Shown here: positions 30,321-40,065 of the stretch, in pieces
How positions within the stretch are numbered: the stretch's first letter is position 1
Layout: every line of letters starts with the position of its first letter
Source: Amycolatopsis thermoflava N1165
Lineage (GTDB): Bacteria > Actinomycetota > Actinomycetes > Mycobacteriales > Pseudonocardiaceae
Direction: 5' to 3'
Assembly (NCBI RefSeq): GCF_000473265.1
Contig: NZ_KI421511.1
Coordinates: 6,527,909 to 6,591,908, forward strand
DNA: 64,000 nt
Program-made: the position numbers and the translations under genes
The notes under the pieces: model-generated
What the model was told of the DNA's origin: nothing
The model's input: only the letters and a program-made list of their open reading frames with translations
Database searches by the model: none

Positions 30321-33300
30321 GTGGCCAACGAGGTCGAGATCCGCGTTACCGCGAAGGACGTCGGCGCGGCCAAGACCTTCGAGAAGGTCCGGCGCGACGC
30401 CCGCACGGCTGGCACCCGCGCGGGCGACGAGTTCGCGGGCTCATTCTCAGGCACCCTCGACCAGGGCACCGCGAAGATCGGGCAGCGGCTCGGCAAGAAG
30501 ATCGCCGACGACACCGCGAAGGCCGCCCGCGCACAGAAGCCGATCGAACTGCCGGCCACCGCGGACAACCCGATCGACGCGGCCTGGCGGGCGAAGGTCG
30601 AAGCGTCGCTCAGGGCCACCGCGAAGCAGGCGCTGGAAATCCCGGTGTCTCCCGAGAGCGAGACCTTCCGGCGCGAGCTGGGCCGGCTGATGGAGCAGGC
30701 GACGCGATCGGCGAGGGCCGAGATCCCCGTCGACGTGGCCGAGGCTGCCGAGTTCAAGCGGCAGGTCGAGGCCCTGGCCGCGATCCTCTCGGACGAGGTC
30801 ACCGTCCGAGTGCCCGTCGAGGTGGACAACCAGTCGCTCGCGAAGGTGGCGGGCGACGTTGAGAAGGCCACCGAGCAGGTCGCCAAACGCGCGAACGCCC
30901 AGTTCAAGGCGATGCAGTTCGGGCTGATGTTCGCCGGGCTGCCAGTCGCTGCCGCGGGCGCTGCTGGGCTCGCTGTGGGGGCGCTGGCCGCCGTCCCGCT
31001 CGCGTTCACCCAGATCGCCCTCGCCGGCCAGCAGTCCAACCTCCAGGTGACGCAGGCCTGGAGCAAGACGGGGGACCAGCTGGAGGAGCAGCTGAGGGGC
31101 TGGTCCGAGCCGTTCGCCGACGACTTCGTCAAGTCCGCGGAGATGGTCCGAGGCCGCGCCGCCCAGCTGTCCCCGCAGATCGCGCAGATCTTCGAGAACA
31201 GCGACGACTACCTCCTGCCGTTCACCAACTCCCTGCTGAACGCCACCCAGAACGCCATCCCCGGCTTCGTGGTCGCGAGCCAGCGCGCCGGTGAGCCGAT
31301 GGCGGCGCTCGGCTACCTCGCGGAGCAGACCGGCTCCGGCCTCACCGCCTTCTTCGTCAACGCCTCCGAGGGCGCCGACGGAGCCGCCGCGGACCTCCGC
31401 GTGCTCGGCGACATAGGCCGCGACGCCCTCGGCTTCCTGGGTACCGTCGCCGCGAACCTCGCCGACAACGGCACCCCCGCGCTCTACCAGTTCAGCGACG
31501 CCCTCAACGTGGCCGAGGACATGATGGTCGCGGCGACCGCCGCCGGGTCGCCGCTGTACAGCTTCACCAGCGGGTTCATCAGCACCGTGTCCGGCGGCCT
31601 CGGCATCCTGCAAGGCTTCGTCGGCCTGATCGGCATGCTGCCCGCCCCGCTCGGCGAAGCGGCCGGCCAGCTCTACGCCGCCTCGAAGATGGCGAACCTG
31701 TTCGGCATCAACATCAAGGACGCCTGGAAGGGCGCCGAGGGCGGTGCCGGCCGGTTCCAGACCATCGCGGGCCGGACCGTGCTCGTGCTCGGCCTGATCG
31801 GCGCCGCCGCCCAGGTCATGGCGTCCAATGTGGAGCGCGGCCAGACCACCGTGGAGGGGCTGTCCGACTCCCTCGACGACTGGATCGCCAAGGGCAAGGC
31901 CTCCGGCGACCTCGCGAAGCTGTTCGGCTCGAACCTCAAAGACCTGTCCGACGCCTTCACCATCCTGAAGAACGACCAGGACGGATGGGTCGAGGGCTTC
32001 ACCGACTTCACCGGCAACCTCATCGGCGTCGACTCCCGCCTCGACGACGCAAAGAACCGCGTCCAGCAGCTCGACGCTGCGCTGGCGAGCATGGTGCAGA
32101 ACGGGCAGGCCGAGCAGGCCGGTGCCGCGCTGCAGGCCGCGAGCGAGCAGACCGGCCGCTCGATCGAGGAGCTGACCGGGTTCCTGCCCCAGTACAAGGC
32201 CGCCCTGGACGCGGGCGCCGCCGCCGCGGCCAACGCCGGCACCGCGGCGGGCCAGCTGTCCTACTCGCAGAAGCTCGCCCGGCAGGCCACCACGGACCTG
32301 TCCACGGCGTTCCAGGGGCTCGGCGACGCGACCGCGGACGTCACCACGAAGGGCAAGCTGCTGCAGCAGGTCCTCGACACCCTGACCGGCCGGACGCCCT
32401 CCTTCGAAGAGGCCACGCAGACCATCAACGACTCCCTCCGCGGCCTCGGGGACAACTTCAAGACCAGCGAGGACCGGGCGAACGGGTTCGGTGCGGCGCT
32501 GCTCAACGCCGACGGCACGGTCAACACCGCCACCCGCAACGGCTCCGCGCTCCAGGACACCCTGGAGACCCTGCAGGGCGGGTTCGCCAACGCGAGCGTC
32601 GCGATCGACGACCTGGTCAAGGGCGGCATGAGCTACGACGCCGCGGCGAAGCAGGTCAACGACACCCTCGCGGTCCAGCGGCAGCGGTTCATCGACCAGC
32701 ACGCCGTCATGGGCCTCACCCGCCAGCAGGCCGAGGCGCTCGCGAACCAGTACGGCCTGTTCCCCACGAACGTCGCCACGATGTTCACCCAGCCCGGCAT
32801 GCCCGGAGCCCAGCAGGCCGCAGACCTGCTGCGCGGGAAGGTGCTCGCGGTCCCGAACCAGTGGACCACCATCACCACGGCGCTCACCGCGGACGCCGTC
32901 GCCAAGCTGGAAGCGCTCGGGTTCCAGGTTCGGAACCTGCCCAACGGCGACGTCGAGGTCATCGCTCTCACCGCCTCGGCGGAGGCCAAGATCGGGCAGC
33001 TCGTCAAGACGCGCAGCATGAACATCGAGGTCAACTACGTCACCGGCTACGCAGGTGTCTCCACCGGCATGAAGCAGGGGCCACGCGCAATCGGCGGCGT
33101 CGACATCCCCGGCGCGGTCCCGATGGCCGAAGGCGGTGTGATCGAGCAGATCCCGCACATCGCGACCGTGGTGCCGCCGAACATGCCCCGCCTGATCGGC
33201 GACAACATGCGCGTCCCCGAGGCGTTCATCCCGCTCGACCCCAGCTCACAGCGGTCGCAGTCGATCCTCGCGTACGCGAACCAGGCCATGGGCAACCCGA

Positions 33301-33710
33301 CCGGGGACGCGCGCGGCATGGCCGACGGCGGCCTGATCGCCGCCGCGCAGGAGGTCTACAACCACTGGCGCAACGGCGGCCAGGTCTTCGAGGACTTCAG
33401 CTTCTACGGCAACAGCGCGAACGTCCGCGCCTACAACGACGAGCTCGCCGCGATGTACCACGGCGGCGACCTCGACAAGTTCTTCGCCGGTGTGATCGGA
33501 GCTGGCGCCCGCACGGGCGGCGGGGTGACCCCGGTCCGGCGGGCGTCGCCCGGGAACCAGCCTGCGCGCACCAGCTCGACTGGCCCCACGATCGTCACCT
33601 TCGACACCAGCGGCGCGCCCCCGCTGGTCCAGGCGCTCATCGCCGAGCTGCAGAAGTACGTCCACGTCAACGGCGGCAACGTCCAGACCGCGATCATGGG
33701 AGCCCGCTGA
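30321..33710 (+). CDS. Tape measure protein
   Basis: At 1,129 aa this is the longest phage protein. It opens with a coiled alpha region (EVEIRVTAKDVGAAKTFEKV), has hydrophobic segments (FAGLPVAAAGAAGLAVGALA, residues about 205-235), long Gln/Ala-rich helices, and a C-terminal region with GVDIPGAVPMAEGGVIEQ followed by FEDFSFYGNSANVR, as in actinophage tape measures. Its length sets tail length, roughly 170 nm by the usual 1.5 angstrom per residue rule (inference). GTG 30321. Confidence 0.93.
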   Translation: MANEVEIRVTAKDVGAAKTFEKVRRDARTAGTRAGDEFAGSFSGTLDQGTAKIGQRLGKKIADDTAKAARAQKPIELPATADNPIDAAWRAKVEASLRATAKQALEIPVSPESETFRRELGRLMEQATRSARAEIPVDVAEAAEFKRQVEALAAILSDEVTVRVPVEVDNQSLAKVAGDVEKATEQVAKRANAQFKAMQFGLMFAGLPVAAAGAAGLAVGALAAVPLAFTQIALAGQQSNLQVTQAWSKTGDQLEEQLRGWSEPFADDFVKSAEMVRGRAAQLSPQIAQIFENSDDYLLPFTNSLLNATQNAIPGFVVASQRAGEPMAALGYLAEQTGSGLTAFFVNASEGADGAAADLRVLGDIGRDALGFLGTVAANLADNGTPALYQFSDALNVAEDMMVAATAAGSPLYSFTSGFISTVSGGLGILQGFVGLIGMLPAPLGEAAGQLYAASKMANLFGINIKDAWKGAEGGAGRFQTIAGRTVLVLGLIGAAAQVMASNVERGQTTVEGLSDSLDDWIAKGKASGDLAKLFGSNLKDLSDAFTILKNDQDGWVEGFTDFTGNLIGVDSRLDDAKNRVQQLDAALASMVQNGQAEQAGAALQAASEQTGRSIEELTGFLPQYKAALDAGAAAAANAGTAAGQLSYSQKLARQATTDLSTAFQGLGDATADVTTKGKLLQQVLDTLTGRTPSFEEATQTINDSLRGLGDNFKTSEDRANGFGAALLNADGTVNTATRNGSALQDTLETLQGGFANASVAIDDLVKGGMSYDAAAKQVNDTLAVQRQRFIDQHAVMGLTRQQAEALANQYGLFPTNVATMFTQPGMPGAQQAADLLRGKVLAVPNQWTTITTALTADAVAKLEALGFQVRNLPNGDVEVIALTASAEAKIGQLVKTRSMNIEVNYVTGYAGVSTGMKQGPRAIGGVDIPGAVPMAEGGVIEQIPHIATVVPPNMPRLIGDNMRVPEAFIPLDPSSQRSQSILAYANQAMGNPTGDARGMADGGLIAAAQEVYNHWRNGGQVFEDFSFYGNSANVRAYNDELAAMYHGGDLDKFFAGVIGAGARTGGGVTPVRRASPGNQPARTSSTGPTIVTFDTSGAPPLVQALIAELQKYVHVNGGNVQTAIMGAR

Positions 33711-36484
33711 TGGCCGGGCTCATCGACAAGCGCGTCGAGCTGTACCTCGACGACTGGGTCGACGTCACGAGAGACGTCCGCGGGGACGCCGGGATCGAGA
33801 TCGTCCGCGGCCGGCAGAACGAGACGACCAAGCAGACCACCGCGTCGCAGTGCCGCTTCCGGCTCAAGAACGGCGAGGACTGCTCGATCGGCGCGCGCGG
33901 CTACGAGCCGCGCTACGCGGCCAGCCCGCACTTCGGCAAGCTCGGCCGCGCCACCCCGGTCCGCGTCGGGATCCGCACCGCCTACGACACCTTCACCCGC
34001 ACCATCTCCGGCGGGTGGGGCACCGCGGACCGCGGCGGCGGCTGGACGTTCGGCGGGATCGGCTGGGTCGCCTCGGACTTCAGCGTCGCGTCCGGCGTCG
34101 GCCGGCACTCCGTGTCCGCCGCGACGAACTATCGCGTCACCTACCTCACCACGTTCAAGCAGCGCGACGCGGACGTGAAGGTCAACTTCACGCTGCCCAT
34201 CGGCGCACCCAGTGGCGGCGCGGTCGAGCCCGCGAACCTGGTCCTGCGGCTCGTCGACATCTCGAACTACTACACCGTCCGCGTGTCGGTCGCGCCCACC
34301 ACCGGCGCCATCACCCTCGACCTCTACAAGGTCGTCGCCAACACCTACACCAGCCTCGTCGGCGCCACCCCCACGGGCCTGTTCTACGACACCGCCGGCA
34401 CCTCCTTCACCGTCCGCGCGGTCGCCGAAGGCCAGGAGATCCGGGCCAAGATCTGGCGGGCCGGCCAGCCCGAGCCGTACGGCTGGGGCGTCCGGGTCCG
34501 CGACACCACGTTCCCGGCCGCGGGCAGCGTCGGTGTCCGGTCCGCACTCGCGGCTGGCAACACCAACACGCCGCTCGTGTTCAGCTACGACAACTTCGAG
34601 GTCATGCACCCGCGGTTCGCCGGGGAGATCGCCGACATCGTCCCGAACCGCGACACCACCGGGAAAGCCCGCTGGGTCGACGTCGAGGCCGCGGGCATCC
34701 TCCGCCGCCTGCAGGCGGGGGACTCGCCGCTGCAGTCGTCGCTTCGGCGCGCCTACGTCACCACCACGGACAACCCGCCTGTGGCGTACTGGCCGCTGGA
34801 GGACGGGCGGGACAGTGCTCAGTTCGCCTCGCCGATCCGCGGCGTGGCCCCGATGACCATCACCCAGGGCACCGTCAACGCCGGCGCCTACTCCGGGTTC
34901 GCCGGGTCCGCCCCGATCGCGCAGCTGGCCGACGGCACGCTGTGGGGACAGGTGCCCAACCACGCGGACGGCTACGGCCAAGTCCGGATGCTCATCCACG
35001 TGCCGGACACCGGGCTCGCCGACCTCGAAGCGATCGCCACCATCCACACCACGGGCAGCATCTACCGGTGGCGCATCGTCTACGGCGCCAGCTTCGGCGG
35101 CACTCTGCGGATGACTGCCTTCGACCGCACCGTCACCCTCGTCCACACCGGCGACTGGCTGACCCAGGACTTCAACGGCAAAAACTGGCTGCTGTCGATC
35201 GAGCTGCGCCAGGTCGGGGCGAACATCGAGTACGGCATCTGGCGTGTCGAGGCCGGGGTCAACCAGGGCAACGGCGGGACCGGCGTCATCTCGAACCAGA
35301 CGCTCGGCCACGTGTCCGACGTGTTCATCGGCCCTGACAAGGACATCAGCGGCATGGCCGTGGGGCACGTCGCGGTGCAGCCCATCGAGGACAGCGTCTT
35401 CACCTTCGGGCCGATGATCGACGGCATGCGCGGCGAGTACGCGCCCGACCGGATCAGCCGCCTCGGCACCGAGAACGGGTTCGACGTCGCCGTCCAGCGC
35501 GGCACCGAAGCCACCGAGCCGTGGACACGCCTCGGCCCTCAGCCCATCGCGAGCCTCACCGACGTCCTCGACGAATCCGCTCGGGCGGACCTCGGGCTGC
35601 TGTTCGACAACCGCGCCACCACCGACCTCACCTACCGCACCTACCCGTCGCTCCTGTCGCAGCAGCCGGTGCTCCTGCTCGACGCCAGCAACGGCGAGCT
35701 GGCGCAGCCGCCGCAGCCGGTCGACGACGACCAGAACCTCACCAACGACGTCACCGCCCAGCGGAACAACGGCGGCTTCTACCGTGCCACGGAGACGGAA
35801 GGGCGCCTCAGCACCACTCGGCCGGAGGACGGCGGCGTCGGCACCTACTCCTCGTCGACGAGCTACAACGTCCGCTACGACAGCTACCTCCCCGACCTGG
35901 CCGGGTGGGCGCTGCACCTAGGCACGGTCGACGCCGCCCGCTACCCGCGGATCCCGATCGCCCTGCACAACGAGCGCGTCAACGCCAGCAAGCCGGACCT
36001 GCGGCGCCAGGCGCTCGATCTGCAGATCGGCGACCTCATCGCCATCGACCACCTGGACCCCGATCGCGTGCTGGTCTTGACGCTCGGCTCGACGGAGCTG
36101 ATCGGAAACATGACCCACGACCTGGTCTTCACCTGCCAACCCGGCGAGCCCTGGAACGTCGGCACCGCGGACGGCGCGGACAGCCGCGCCGACTCCGACG
36201 CGTCCGAGCTGGTGTCCGCCCTCACCGCGACCGCGACCGCGTTCTTTGTCGCGACCGCCCCCGGCAGCCCGCGGTGGATCGACTCCGCGACCTACGGCTC
36301 CGAGTTCCCGTTCGACATCCGCGTCGGCGGCGAGGTCATGCGCGTCACCGCCATCACCGGCACCACGAGCCCGCAGACCTTCACCGTCCAGCGCTCGATC
36401 AACGGCGTCGTCAAGGCGCACACCGCACTCACGCCCGTCACGCTCGCCAACCCGGTCTACGCGGGCGCCGGAACCGAAGCATAG
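33710..36484 (+). CDS. Large minor tail protein
   Basis: The 924-aa product starts like distal tail/baseplate proteins (LIDKRVELYLDDWVDVTRDV, then TASQCRFRLKNGEDCSIG). It includes a beta-sandwich/lectin-like segment (about residues 100-300, ISNYYTVRVSVAPTTGAITL) and a second LamG-like region around residues 350-580 (PVAYWPLEDGRDSAQFASP). The C-terminal part has FDIRVGGEVMRVTAITGTTS. It is probably a baseplate hub with carbohydrate-binding modules that contacts the host surface. ATG overlaps the tape measure stop. Confidence 0.78.
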   Translation: MAGLIDKRVELYLDDWVDVTRDVRGDAGIEIVRGRQNETTKQTTASQCRFRLKNGEDCSIGARGYEPRYAASPHFGKLGRATPVRVGIRTAYDTFTRTISGGWGTADRGGGWTFGGIGWVASDFSVASGVGRHSVSAATNYRVTYLTTFKQRDADVKVNFTLPIGAPSGGAVEPANLVLRLVDISNYYTVRVSVAPTTGAITLDLYKVVANTYTSLVGATPTGLFYDTAGTSFTVRAVAEGQEIRAKIWRAGQPEPYGWGVRVRDTTFPAAGSVGVRSALAAGNTNTPLVFSYDNFEVMHPRFAGEIADIVPNRDTTGKARWVDVEAAGILRRLQAGDSPLQSSLRRAYVTTTDNPPVAYWPLEDGRDSAQFASPIRGVAPMTITQGTVNAGAYSGFAGSAPIAQLADGTLWGQVPNHADGYGQVRMLIHVPDTGLADLEAIATIHTTGSIYRWRIVYGASFGGTLRMTAFDRTVTLVHTGDWLTQDFNGKNWLLSIELRQVGANIEYGIWRVEAGVNQGNGGTGVISNQTLGHVSDVFIGPDKDISGMAVGHVAVQPIEDSVFTFGPMIDGMRGEYAPDRISRLGTENGFDVAVQRGTEATEPWTRLGPQPIASLTDVLDESARADLGLLFDNRATTDLTYRTYPSLLSQQPVLLLDASNGELAQPPQPVDDDQNLTNDVTAQRNNGGFYRATETEGRLSTTRPEDGGVGTYSSSTSYNVRYDSYLPDLAGWALHLGTVDAARYPRIPIALHNERVNASKPDLRRQALDLQIGDLIAIDHLDPDRVLVLTLGSTELIGNMTHDLVFTCQPGEPWNVGTADGADSRADSDASELVSALTATATAFFVATAPGSPRWIDSATYGSEFPFDIRVGGEVMRVTAITGTTSPQTFTVQRSINGVVKAHTALTPVTLANPVYAGAGTEA

Positions 36485-36495
36485 GAGGCGACACC

Positions 36496-37023
36496 GTGAT
36501 TCTCGCGGGCATGAAGACCACCGCGCAGCGGCTCAACGAGGCACTCGACGTGCCGGCCTGCACCGTGGTCATGACCGGCACTCAGGCGATCACGACGAGC
36601 GTCGACACGGACGTCTCGTGGTCCGGCGTGGACGGGATCAACTGGACAGACGCCAACGGCAACCCGATGTGGTCCGCGGCCAACCCGACCCGCATCACGA
36701 TCCGCAAGGACGGGATCTACCGGATCGGGTTCGAGCTGCACTACGCCGTGACCGACGTCGACGGGAAGCGAGTCGCCTCGCTCACCCGGAATAACACCGG
36801 CGTGCCAACGAACACCGCGACCAAGGCGTTCGACTCCTCGCGTTTCAACACGCTGAACGACCCCTCGCCGCTGGGCAGCCACCGCGAAACCCCCCTGAAC
36901 GTTGGGGACATCCTGCGGCTCTCGACCTGGCAGAACTCCGGGTCCACCCAGAACGTCATCGGCAACACGATCGAGGGCATGAGCTTCATGTACGCCGTCT
37001 GGGACCGCCCCCTCATCTCCTAA
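36496..37023 (+). CDS. Minor tail protein, C1q/TNF-like fold
   Basis: The 175-aa product has a jelly-roll pattern: FELHYAVTDVDGKRVASLTR, then TPLNVGDILRLSTWQNSG, ending NTIEGMSFMYAVWD, all typical of C1q/TNF-like trimers in phage receptor-binding proteins. It is probably the distal tail fibre or receptor-binding tip. GTG 36496 follows AGGAGG. Confidence 0.72.
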   Translation: MILAGMKTTAQRLNEALDVPACTVVMTGTQAITTSVDTDVSWSGVDGINWTDANGNPMWSAANPTRITIRKDGIYRIGFELHYAVTDVDGKRVASLTRNNTGVPTNTATKAFDSSRFNTLNDPSPLGSHRETPLNVGDILRLSTWQNSGSTQNVIGNTIEGMSFMYAVWDRPLIS

Positions 37024-37043
37024 CGCACCGAAAGGGACAGACC

Positions 37044-37340
37044 GTGCCGACCATCAAAATCACCGACGCCCCGCCCGTCACTGAAGTCCGCCAGTGGGCA
37101 GGCGACGTCGCCGAGATCGAGGAGTTCGTCGGCGCCCCAGTCCGGCTCAACGACGACGGCAGCATCACCGTCCGGCCCGAGCAGACCGGGTACATGACCG
37201 TCGCCCCGGGCGACTGGATCAGCCGCGATGGCTACTCGGTGTTCTCCGATGCCCGCATCACCGCCGGCCGCTACCAGATCGTCGAGGGCGACGGCCCCTA
37301 CTCCTACGCCATCAGCAGCACGACGCCAACACCGAGCTGA
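37044..37340 (+). CDS. Hypothetical small tail-end protein, 98 aa
   Basis: GTG start. A beta-rich sequence (PTIKITDAPPVTEVRQWAGD, TVRPEQTGYMTVAPGDWISR) ends in a Ser/Thr/Pro tail. In many actinophages similar small proteins lie between tail fibres and lysis genes. Function unknown. Confidence 0.6.
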   Translation: MPTIKITDAPPVTEVRQWAGDVAEIEEFVGAPVRLNDDGSITVRPEQTGYMTVAPGDWISRDGYSVFSDARITAGRYQIVEGDGPYSYAISSTTPTPS

Positions 37341-37385
37341 GCCAGGGAAATTCACACGTCATGTCTGGAATGGATGGAGGTGGCC

Positions 37386-37619
37386 TTGAGTGACTTCGCG
37401 TCGTTGCTCACCAGCATCGCGGCGGTCATCTCCGCGGTCAGCGGTCTCGTCATCGGGGTCCTCGCCCTCACACGGGGGTCGGCCAAGGAGCGCGAGCAAG
37501 CAGCGCAGTACGCCATCGACCGGGTCCTCGGGAACGACGACGAGGACGAAGACGACGAGCGCCGCGAGGCGATCGACCAGCTCCTCGAGGAGCTGCGGAA
37601 GCGGGGTGACGAGTCGTGA
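37386..37619 (+). CDS. Small membrane protein, holin-like size
   Basis: TTG 37386 is chosen because GGAGGTGG lies seven bases upstream; ATG 37374 is alternative. The 77-aa product has one hydrophobic span ([21 protein letters not shown]) and a long acidic/basic helix ([20 protein letters not shown]). It could be a holin accessory or antiholin; no proof. The stop overlaps the collagen-like gene. Confidence 0.6.
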   Translation: MSDFASLLTSIAAVISAVSGLVIGVLALTRGSAKEREQAAQYAIDRVLGNDDEDEDDERREAIDQLLEELRKRGDES

Positions 37620-38233
37620 CGCCTGACCGCGTGAAGGACACGATCGTCGTCCCTGCTGCATCTCGGGCACGGGACAGCCGGATGCACCGCCTGCTCTGGC
37701 TCGCGTTCGCGCTTCTCGCCGCGGCCGCTATCGCGATGTTCGTGCGCAGTGAGCTCCTGCGCGGGGAGGTTGAGCACCTGTCCGCGCGGTCGGACCAGAA
37801 CTCGGCCGCCGCCCAGCAGCTCGCCGACCAAGTCCGTGCGCTCGGCGCCGTGCCGGTGGCCCAGCCCGCCAGCGGCCCTGCAGGGGCGACCGGCGCACGC
37901 GGCCCTGCCGGACCGGCAGGGCCGCCTGGCCAGAAGGGCGACAAGGGCGACAAGGGCGATCCGGGATCTGCAGGGGCCGCTGGCGCAGACGGCAAGGACG
38001 GGGCCGACGGAACGGATGGCAAGGACGGGGCTGACGGCGAGGACGGCGCGGAGGGGCCTGCCGGGCCCGCCGGACCGCCCGGCGAGCAGGGACCCGCTGG
38101 CCCACCAGGCGCACAGGGGCCGCCCGGACCGACCTGCCCGGAGGGCTACACAGCTCAGTCGCGTGAGCAGGGCGACGAGACCTGGTGGGTGTGCGTCGCT
38201 GACGACGCCGAGCCGCCAACGGAAGAACCGTAG
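37616..38233 (+). CDS. Membrane-anchored collagen-like protein
   Basis: The 205-aa product has an N-terminal transmembrane helix ([18 protein letters not shown], residues about 27-44), a short coiled coil ([20 protein letters not shown]), then about 28 Gly-X-Y triplets (residues 88-172, with GPAGPP, GDKGDK and GADGKD blocks), and a Cys-containing C-terminal piece ([13 protein letters not shown]). Collagen repeats in phages usually build trimeric fibres. A membrane-anchored form beside the lysis genes is unusual; it could be a periplasm-spanning lysis accessory or a cell-surface protein of the lysogen. Confidence 0.82.
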   Translation: MTPDRVKDTIVVPAASRARDSRMHRLLWLAFALLAAAAIAMFVRSELLRGEVEHLSARSDQNSAAAQQLADQVRALGAVPVAQPASGPAGATGARGPAGPAGPPGQKGDKGDKGDPGSAGAAGADGKDGADGTDGKDGADGEDGAEGPAGPAGPPGEQGPAGPPGAQGPPGPTCPEGYTAQSREQGDETWWVCVADDAEPPTEEP

Positions 38234-38248
38234 AGGAAGGAGCGGGCG

Positions 38249-38392
38249 ATGCCCGAGCAGCAGGAGGAGCCCACGGCCGTGACCGCGGGCGAGGAGACCC
38301 ACGAGGACCCCTGGGCCTACGCCGGCGAGGACGCCGATGCGCCCGCCGACACCGGCCGTCCCGCGGACGAGCCCGCAGGCGGTGACGCCTGA
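38249..38392 (+). CDS. Small acidic protein, 47 aa
   Basis: ATG 38249 has GGAAGGAG upstream and the stop overlaps the endolysin ATG. The product is almost entirely Glu/Asp/Ala/Pro (EETHEDPWAYAGEDADAPAD) and predicted disordered. It may be a small lysis regulator or a translational leader for the endolysin. Confidence 0.5.
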   Translation: MPEQQEEPTAVTAGEETHEDPWAYAGEDADAPADTGRPADEPAGGDA

Positions 38393-39093
38393 TGGTGAAC
38401 TGGCGCCTGGCCTACGCCCTGGTCGACCTCCGCAACGAGGTCAACACCAGGTGGCCCAACCGCGACAAGACCAGCGACGGCACGATCGGCGACGCCGCGC
38501 ACGCCTCCCGATCGTCCGACCACAACCCGTGGGTCATCGACCGCGAGGACGGCCTGGGCGTGGTGCGCGCCCTGGACATCGACGTCGACGGCATCGACGC
38601 CGGGTGGCTCGCGGAGTACCTGCGGCAGCGCGGCCTGACCGGCCACGACGGCCGCACCGGCGACCACCGGCTGATCGGCGGCGGCTACGTGATCTTCAAC
38701 CGCCGGATCACCAAGCCCGACTTCTCGGGCTGGAAGGTCTACACCGGCTCCAACCCGCACACCAGCCACGTGCACGTGAGCCTGACCCAGACCGGCGCCT
38801 ACGACGACCGGGCCGGGTGGGGCATCGCGGGCGGCGGCCCGGCCACCCCGGCACCGCCGCCGTCGACGGGCGGGAGCTCGAGCAAGCCGACCATCCGGCG
38901 CGGTTCGACCGGCGCGGCGGTGACCCAGCTGCAGCAGACGCTCAACCGCGGCTACCCGGCCTACTCGAAGCTGACCGTCGACGGGGTGTTCGGCGCCAAG
39001 ACCGAGGCGGTCGTCAAGGAGTTCCAGCGGCGATCCGGCCTGGTCGTCGACGGGATCGTCGGGCCCAGGACCTGGGCCCGGCTCGGATACTGA
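38392..39093 (+). CDS. Endolysin: M15-like peptidase plus peptidoglycan-binding domain
   Basis: The 233-aa product has a zinc peptidase domain of the M15/D-Ala-D-Ala type: SSDHNPWVIDREDG...RALDIDVDG for the HxxxxxxD site and NPHTSHVHVSLT for the second His pair (residues about 120-130). A Pro/Ser-rich linker leads to a C-terminal PG_binding_1 domain (IRRGSTGAAVTQLQQTLNRG, VDGVFGAKTEAVVKEFQRRS). It cleaves peptide cross-links in peptidoglycan after holin action. Confidence 0.92.
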   Translation: MVNWRLAYALVDLRNEVNTRWPNRDKTSDGTIGDAAHASRSSDHNPWVIDREDGLGVVRALDIDVDGIDAGWLAEYLRQRGLTGHDGRTGDHRLIGGGYVIFNRRITKPDFSGWKVYTGSNPHTSHVHVSLTQTGAYDDRAGWGIAGGGPATPAPPPSTGGSSSKPTIRRGSTGAAVTQLQQTLNRGYPAYSKLTVDGVFGAKTEAVVKEFQRRSGLVVDGIVGPRTWARLGY

Positions 39094-39104
39094 GAGGACT
39101 TCTC

Positions 39105-39455
39105 ATGAGCGACAAGCTCACTTCCATCGTCCGGACCATCGTGCCGGGCGCGTGGGCCACGCTGGTGGCGTGGCTGGTCGGGCTCGGGCTCCCGGACGTC
39201 GTGACGGGCTGGCTGTCCGGGCTCGGCGGGCGGGTGACCGAGCTGGTCGCCCTGGTGGTCGTGTACGTGTTCGTCCGCTGGGTCGAACCGCGGGTACCGA
39301 GTTGGCTGGCCGCATTGCTGCTCGGCTCATCGAAGGCGCCGACTTACAACAAGCTGACCGTGAGCGCGGCCGACGTGGCCTCGGTGCTGGACACCCTCGC
39401 GGCGTACGGCAAGAGCGCCGAGCAGCAAGCTGCGCTCCTGCGCCGCGGCACCTGA
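39105..39455 (+). CDS. Holin
   Basis: The 116-aa product has two hydrophobic spans (VPGAWATLVAWLVGLGL, and VTELVALVVVYVFVRWV, with a short turn between) and a longer polar C-terminus, matching class II actinophage holins that follow the endolysin. It forms the membrane lesion that releases or activates the endolysin. A strong terminator follows. Confidence 0.8.
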   Translation: MSDKLTSIVRTIVPGAWATLVAWLVGLGLPDVVTGWLSGLGGRVTELVALVVVYVFVRWVEPRVPSWLAALLLGSSKAPTYNKLTVSAADVASVLDTLAAYGKSAEQQAALLRRGT

Positions 39456-39472
39456 CGGGTCGAGTGCACGTG

Positions 39473-39507
39473 AGGCCCCGCGCCGGCATCTGTGCGGCGC
39501 GGGGCCT
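39473..39507 (+). terminator. Terminator closing the late operon
   Basis: AGGCCCCGCGCC (39473-39484) pairs with GGCGCGGGGCCT (39496-39507), a 12-bp stem followed by TCT. It also abuts the converging leftward gene ending at 39,509. Confidence 0.88.
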
Positions 39508-39508
39508 T

Positions 39509-39817
39509 CTACGTGCCTTGGTACTTCGGGCGCTTCCGGGCGGGCCGGGGAAGACCGGCCGCCTGCCACATCGCGTCCTCGTCGCGGGCCACACGCCATG
39601 AGGACTGTGGCGCGCGAGCGCGGTAGCACGCCCAGCACGTGTACTCGACCATGCCGCCGTCGTCCGGGCTCCATCCCTCGCGGAACGAGCCCGGCGCGCT
39701 GAGGTCGTGGTTGGCGAACGGGCAGCGCTCGGGCGGCACGCGGCCGACCGACGGCCGCTTCTCGCCCGGCTCCCACCGCTCGACGCCGATGATCGGCGAG
39801 GACACGAACTCGCTCAT
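39509..39817 (-). CDS. Hypothetical Cys-motif phage protein, 102 aa
   Basis: Leftward start ATG 39817 overlaps the upstream gene's stop. The product contains PERCPFANHDLSAPG and YTCWACYRARAP, giving a Cys/His set suited to one zinc. Ends in RPARKRPKYQGT, basic. First leftward operon after the late genes. Function unknown. Confidence 0.6.
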   Translation of the reverse strand: MSEFVSSPIIGVERWEPGEKRPSVGRVPPERCPFANHDLSAPGSFREGWSPDDGGMVEYTCWACYRARAPQSSWRVARDEDAMWQAAGLPRPARKRPKYQGT

Positions 39818-40059
39818 GTGTTCGATTCTCGTTCGGGGCCTGCGTCCCGACCAGACCCAAGCGGGCGATAGTCCAGCACGAACCCGTGCCACGTCATGTG
39901 TGCGGCCACGCCGGCGACCCGCTTCTCGACCTGGGCGGGTATGTCCGGCACCTCTGGCCGCCACCGGAAGTTGCAGTTGCGGCACGTCGCCCGCCAGTCG
40001 TAGCGGCGCCGGCCGACGAAGGTGACGTGAAGCGCTTGGGCGGGGTGGTCACATGGCAT
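39814..40059 (-). CDS. Small Cys-motif protein, 81 aa
   Basis: Contains CDHPAQALHVTFVGRRRYDW followed by ATCRNCNFRWRPEVP, a Cys/His pattern like a zinc ribbon. Coupled to the downstream gene. Function unknown. Confidence 0.58.
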   Translation of the reverse strand: MPCDHPAQALHVTFVGRRRYDWRATCRNCNFRWRPEVPDIPAQVEKRVAGVAAHMTWHGFVLDYRPLGSGRDAGPERESNT

Positions 40060-40065
40060 GCTGGC

